Assembly: GCA_028716025.1 (NCBI GenBank) | Contig: JAQUQP010000001.1 | Location: 1 to 64,000 of the forward strand | Direction of reading: 5' to 3' | From: a bacterium | GTDB lineage: Bacteria > UBA6262 | DNA length: 64,000 nt | Shown here: piece by piece, positions 62,064 through 64,000 of the stretch | Numbering within the stretch: the first letter of the stretch is position 1 | Layout: the number at the start of each line of letters is the position of its first letter | The notes under the pieces: model-generated | The model's input: only the letters and a program-made list of their open reading frames with translations | What the model was told of the DNA's origin: nothing | The model's database searches: none | Made by a program: the position numbers and the translations under genes

Positions 62064-62987
62064 ATGAACATCTCCAGACTATTAAAGGAAATTAAGGATA
62101 TTGCCAAAAGAAAGAACGCGGTAATATTGGCGCATAATTATCAGTTGCCGGAAGTCCAGGAAGTTGCAAATTTTGTTGGTGACTCCCTGGAATTGAGTCT
62201 TAAGGCCAGTGAGACTAAAGCCGAAATAATAATTTTTTGTGGTGTATATTTTATGGCTGAGACCGCGGCAATTATCTCTCCTTCAAAAACCGTACTAATA
62301 CCTGATCATAATGCCGGGTGTCCCATGGCTGGCATGATCAATGTTGAGAATGTGCGAGAGCTCAGGAGACAGCATCCTCAAGCTAAAGTTGTTTGCTATG
62401 TCAATTCCAGTGCTGCGGTTAAAGCTGAAAGTGATATTTGCTGTACCAGTTCTAATGCCCTAAAAGTAGTCAACTCCTTGACTGGTACCAAAGAGATCAT
62501 TTTTATACCTGATAAATATTTAGGTAGCTATACGCGTCTTAAAGCACCTGAAAAAAAGTTTATCATTTGGGAAGGATATTGCCCGACGCATGTCCGTATT
62601 ACGAGCGATGATATACTTAAGATGAAGAGAAAATATCCAGAAGCCTTGGTCATGGTCCATCCGGAATGCAGGAGTGAAGTGGTTAAGATGGCTAATGCGG
62701 TCGTTTCAACAGGCAGCATGAGTAAATATGCACAGGAAAAAGAGGCCCAGGATATTATAGTGGGTACGGAAGTCGGGATTTTGCATCGGTTAAAAAAGGA
62801 AAACCCCGGCAAACAATTTATTCCGGCTAATCCCCAGGCGGTGTGTCCAAACATGAAATTGATCACCTTGGAAAAGATATTTTGGTCATTGCAGGATATG
62901 ATCTATCCGGTAAAAATAGAAGAGCCAGTTCGCAGTAAAGCGAAACTGGCTATCGACAAAATGATATCCTTATCCAAACAGGATTGA
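62064..62987 (+). CDS. nadA: Quinolinate synthase NadA
   Basis: A 307-residue [4Fe-4S] enzyme that condenses iminoaspartate with dihydroxyacetone phosphate to quinolinate for NAD synthesis. Blocks visible are VILAHNYQLPEVQEVA, VGDSLELS, CGVYFMAETA, DHNAGCPMAGM, the second ligand Cys in WEGYCPTHV, MVHPEC and the last ligand in NPQAVCPNMKLITLE. No nadB or nadC is nearby. Its cluster is oxygen-sensitive, consistent with an anaerobic lifestyle and with co-location with Fe-S assembly genes. A GAGGG site precedes the start. Confidence 0.94.
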   Translation: MNISRLLKEIKDIAKRKNAVILAHNYQLPEVQEVANFVGDSLELSLKASETKAEIIIFCGVYFMAETAAIISPSKTVLIPDHNAGCPMAGMINVENVRELRRQHPQAKVVCYVNSSAAVKAESDICCTSSNALKVVNSLTGTKEIIFIPDKYLGSYTRLKAPEKKFIIWEGYCPTHVRITSDDILKMKRKYPEALVMVHPECRSEVVKMANAVVSTGSMSKYAQEKEAQDIIVGTEVGILHRLKKENPGKQFIPANPQAVCPNMKLITLEKIFWSLQDMIYPVKIEEPVRSKAKLAIDKMISLSKQD

Positions 62988-62996
62988 GTGCACTAA

Positions 62997-63419
62997 CTAT
63001 TTAATTTCCGGTTCAGTGATCTTTTCATAGATAAGTACTACCGCGATACAAGCCAGCGGCGTAGCGATCAATCCGGTTAACAACCAGGAAAGGATAAGTT
63101 TAGTATCCACATTGGTATTATAAGTGATCAAGAGCGGCGGTACGGTAATAGCCCACAGCAAGATCCCCAGGAAAAAGCCCTTCGTTACACCCTTCCCAGG
63201 AATGCCATGCTGCAAAACCGTAAACATTAGAGCGTAAATAAGCCCACTAGAGAAGTTCCCCAATAAAGTTTGAACCAGCCAAACATTGCTTAATGGTTTG
63301 AGCAATTCGGGGGTTTGGGCGTAGAAATTCTTAAAAAGGATCGTAAAAAGCGCGTTGATAAAATAGGAAACAGTAGCTACTACTATTCCCGCTAACAGCC
63401 ATTTAGCTATATTTTTCAC
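62997..63419 (-). CDS. Small four-helix membrane protein, unknown function
   Basis: A 140-residue hydrophobic protein with four predicted membrane helices (about 6-30, 50-70, 80-100, 108-130). I recognise no family with confidence; the layout recalls DUF1761-like proteins. GTG 63419 is the start, with AAAGGAGG 7 bases upstream on the minus strand. It is convergent with nadA, with only 9 bases between stops. Confidence 0.65.
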   Translation of the reverse strand: MKNIAKWLLAGIVVATVSYFINALFTILFKNFYAQTPELLKPLSNVWLVQTLLGNFSSGLIYALMFTVLQHGIPGKGVTKGFFLGILLWAITVPPLLITYNTNVDTKLILSWLLTGLIATPLACIAVVLIYEKITEPEIK

Positions 63420-63440
63420 TATTCTGCCTCCTTTTAAATA

Positions 63441-63462
63441 CCCTGCCTACCGGCAGGCAGGG
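63441..63462. repeat. REP-like palindrome
   Basis: CCCTGCCT and AGGCAGGG arms around ACCGGC. Similar to the imperfect copy at 45922-45950. It lies in the leader region of the membrane-protein gene. Confidence 0.6.
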
Positions 63463-63593
63463 ATTACACTAATAGAGCAAGATGATTAGAACTTGTTTTT
63501 TTAATTGGTGTAATCTTTTTTGGAAATCAGTATAATCACTTTAGTAGTTTAGCAGAAAACAAGATTGCTGTAAATAATAAAAAATAAAACTTT
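63463..63593. repeat. AT-rich gap with GATTACAC-type words
   Basis: Between the small membrane protein and phoU, both on the minus strand. GATTACACTAATAG, GGTGTAATC and AGTATAATC belong to the GATTACACAGATT family. I see no clear gene or terminator. Confidence 0.4.
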
Positions 63594-64000
63594 TCAGGGC
63601 TCCAGGGCTTCCAGGTGATGTTTTACCACTTTACCTTCAACCATGTAAATAACATCTTCGGCAATATTTGTTGTGTGGTCACAGATCCTCTCCAAATGGC
63701 GGGCTACCAACAATAGGGCTACCGCCCGGGGAGCAGTGGACGCGTCTTTGGAAATATAATCACTGATCAGCTCTGATTGGACCAGGTTACGCAGGTTGTC
63801 AGCTTCCGGATCGCGCAAAATAACTTTTTTAGCCAGTTCTACATCCTTATGCACAAAAGCATCGATCGCTTCTTTGACCATACTTTGGGCCAGAGTCGCT
63901 AATTTAGGGATATCGATCAAAGGTTTAAGCTGGGGTTTATCCGATATTTCCAGGCAACGCTGGGCAATATCCACGGCCAGGTCGGCGATACGTTCCAGGT
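63594..64000 (-). CDS. phoU: PhoU-like phosphate transport regulator, truncated by window edge
   Basis: An open frame on the minus strand that continues past base 64000. The visible C-terminal ~135 residues contain ERIADLAVDIAQRC and ARHLERICDHTTNIAEDVIYMVEG, the two PhoU helical signatures with the metal-binding ExxxD-type motif. PhoU modulates PstSCAB and the PhoR kinase to repress the phosphate regulon. The N-terminal part and any pst genes lie beyond the edge. Confidence 0.9.
   Translation of the reverse strand, partial: LERIADLAVDIAQRCLEISDKPQLKPLIDIPKLATLAQSMVKEAIDAFVHKDVELAKKVILRDPEADNLRNLVQSELISDYISKDASTAPRAVALLLVARHLERICDHTTNIAEDVIYMVEGKVVKHHLEALEP

Overview
The window reads as one chromosome segment of an uncultured, Gram-negative-type and probably anaerobic or microaerophilic bacterium. 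Outer-membrane features are several lipobox lipoproteins, a TolC-like channel, a tripartite RND efflux pump and SurA/PpiC-type foldases. Anaerobic features are a rubrerythrin-like protein, the DUF39/NIL-ferredoxin homocysteine route and many Fe-S proteins. I cannot name the phylum; gene style and intergenic repeats resemble candidate phyla such as Omnitrophota or relatives (inference). There is no CRISPR array, prophage, complete insertion sequence, tRNA or rRNA gene that I can see.

Layout. 1-3.2 kb: end of rlmN, a HAD phosphatase, a MutY-like glycosylase lacking its Fe-S cluster, a DUF3332 lipoprotein and an NlpC/P60 peptidase. 3.2-6 kb: a membrane protein, then a thioredoxin / ferritin-like / flavoprotein redox operon. 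6-10 kb: copper ATPase copA, a HEAT protein and nth. 10.2-13.5 kb: LigD-type phosphoesterase, mnmA, a zinc-type CDF exporter and a LarE-like sulfurtransferase. 13.6-17.3 kb: a GAF/HD-GYP protein divergent from two tandem solute-binding proteins that lack signal peptides. 17.3-21 kb: three envelope lipoproteins resembling FlgO/FlgT/FlgP and an M23 peptidase. 21-25.7 kb: a PQQ propeller, an acetolactate-synthase-like enzyme and a histidine kinase. 25.7-26.2 kb: a candidate small RNA and a structured repeat. 26.2-37.4 kb: a GH57-like protein, two proteins sharing an unusual N-terminal domain (HEAT and HD-GYP), a secreted HEAT protein, an acyl-CoA synthetase and mfd. 37.4-41.5 kb: two PpiC foldases, a 271-bp mobile-looking element, pdxA and rsmA.

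From 41.5 to 53 kb lies a sulfur-assimilation cluster: histidine kinase, iscU, DUF39 homocysteine protein, NIL-ferredoxin, cysK, Rrf2 regulator, metY, a second cysK, metX, metW, cystathionine beta-synthase and a cystathionine gamma-synthase/lyase. It encodes two routes to homocysteine plus transsulfuration to cysteine. From 53.1 to 59.8 kb is a CsoR-controlled copper efflux operon (TolC-like, CusB, CusA) followed by a secreted YHS-CuA protein. From 59.8 to 63 kb is a second Rrf2 regulator with iscS, nfu, a 23-codon Cys-Cys peptide and nadA. A membrane protein and a truncated phoU close the window on the minus strand.

Genes are tightly packed, with many ATGA/GTGA/TTGA overlaps. Several promoters sit so close to the start codon that the mRNA should be leaderless. 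Intergenic spaces carry several families of short imperfect palindromes, and one structured element family occurs twice with base changes that preserve its stems.
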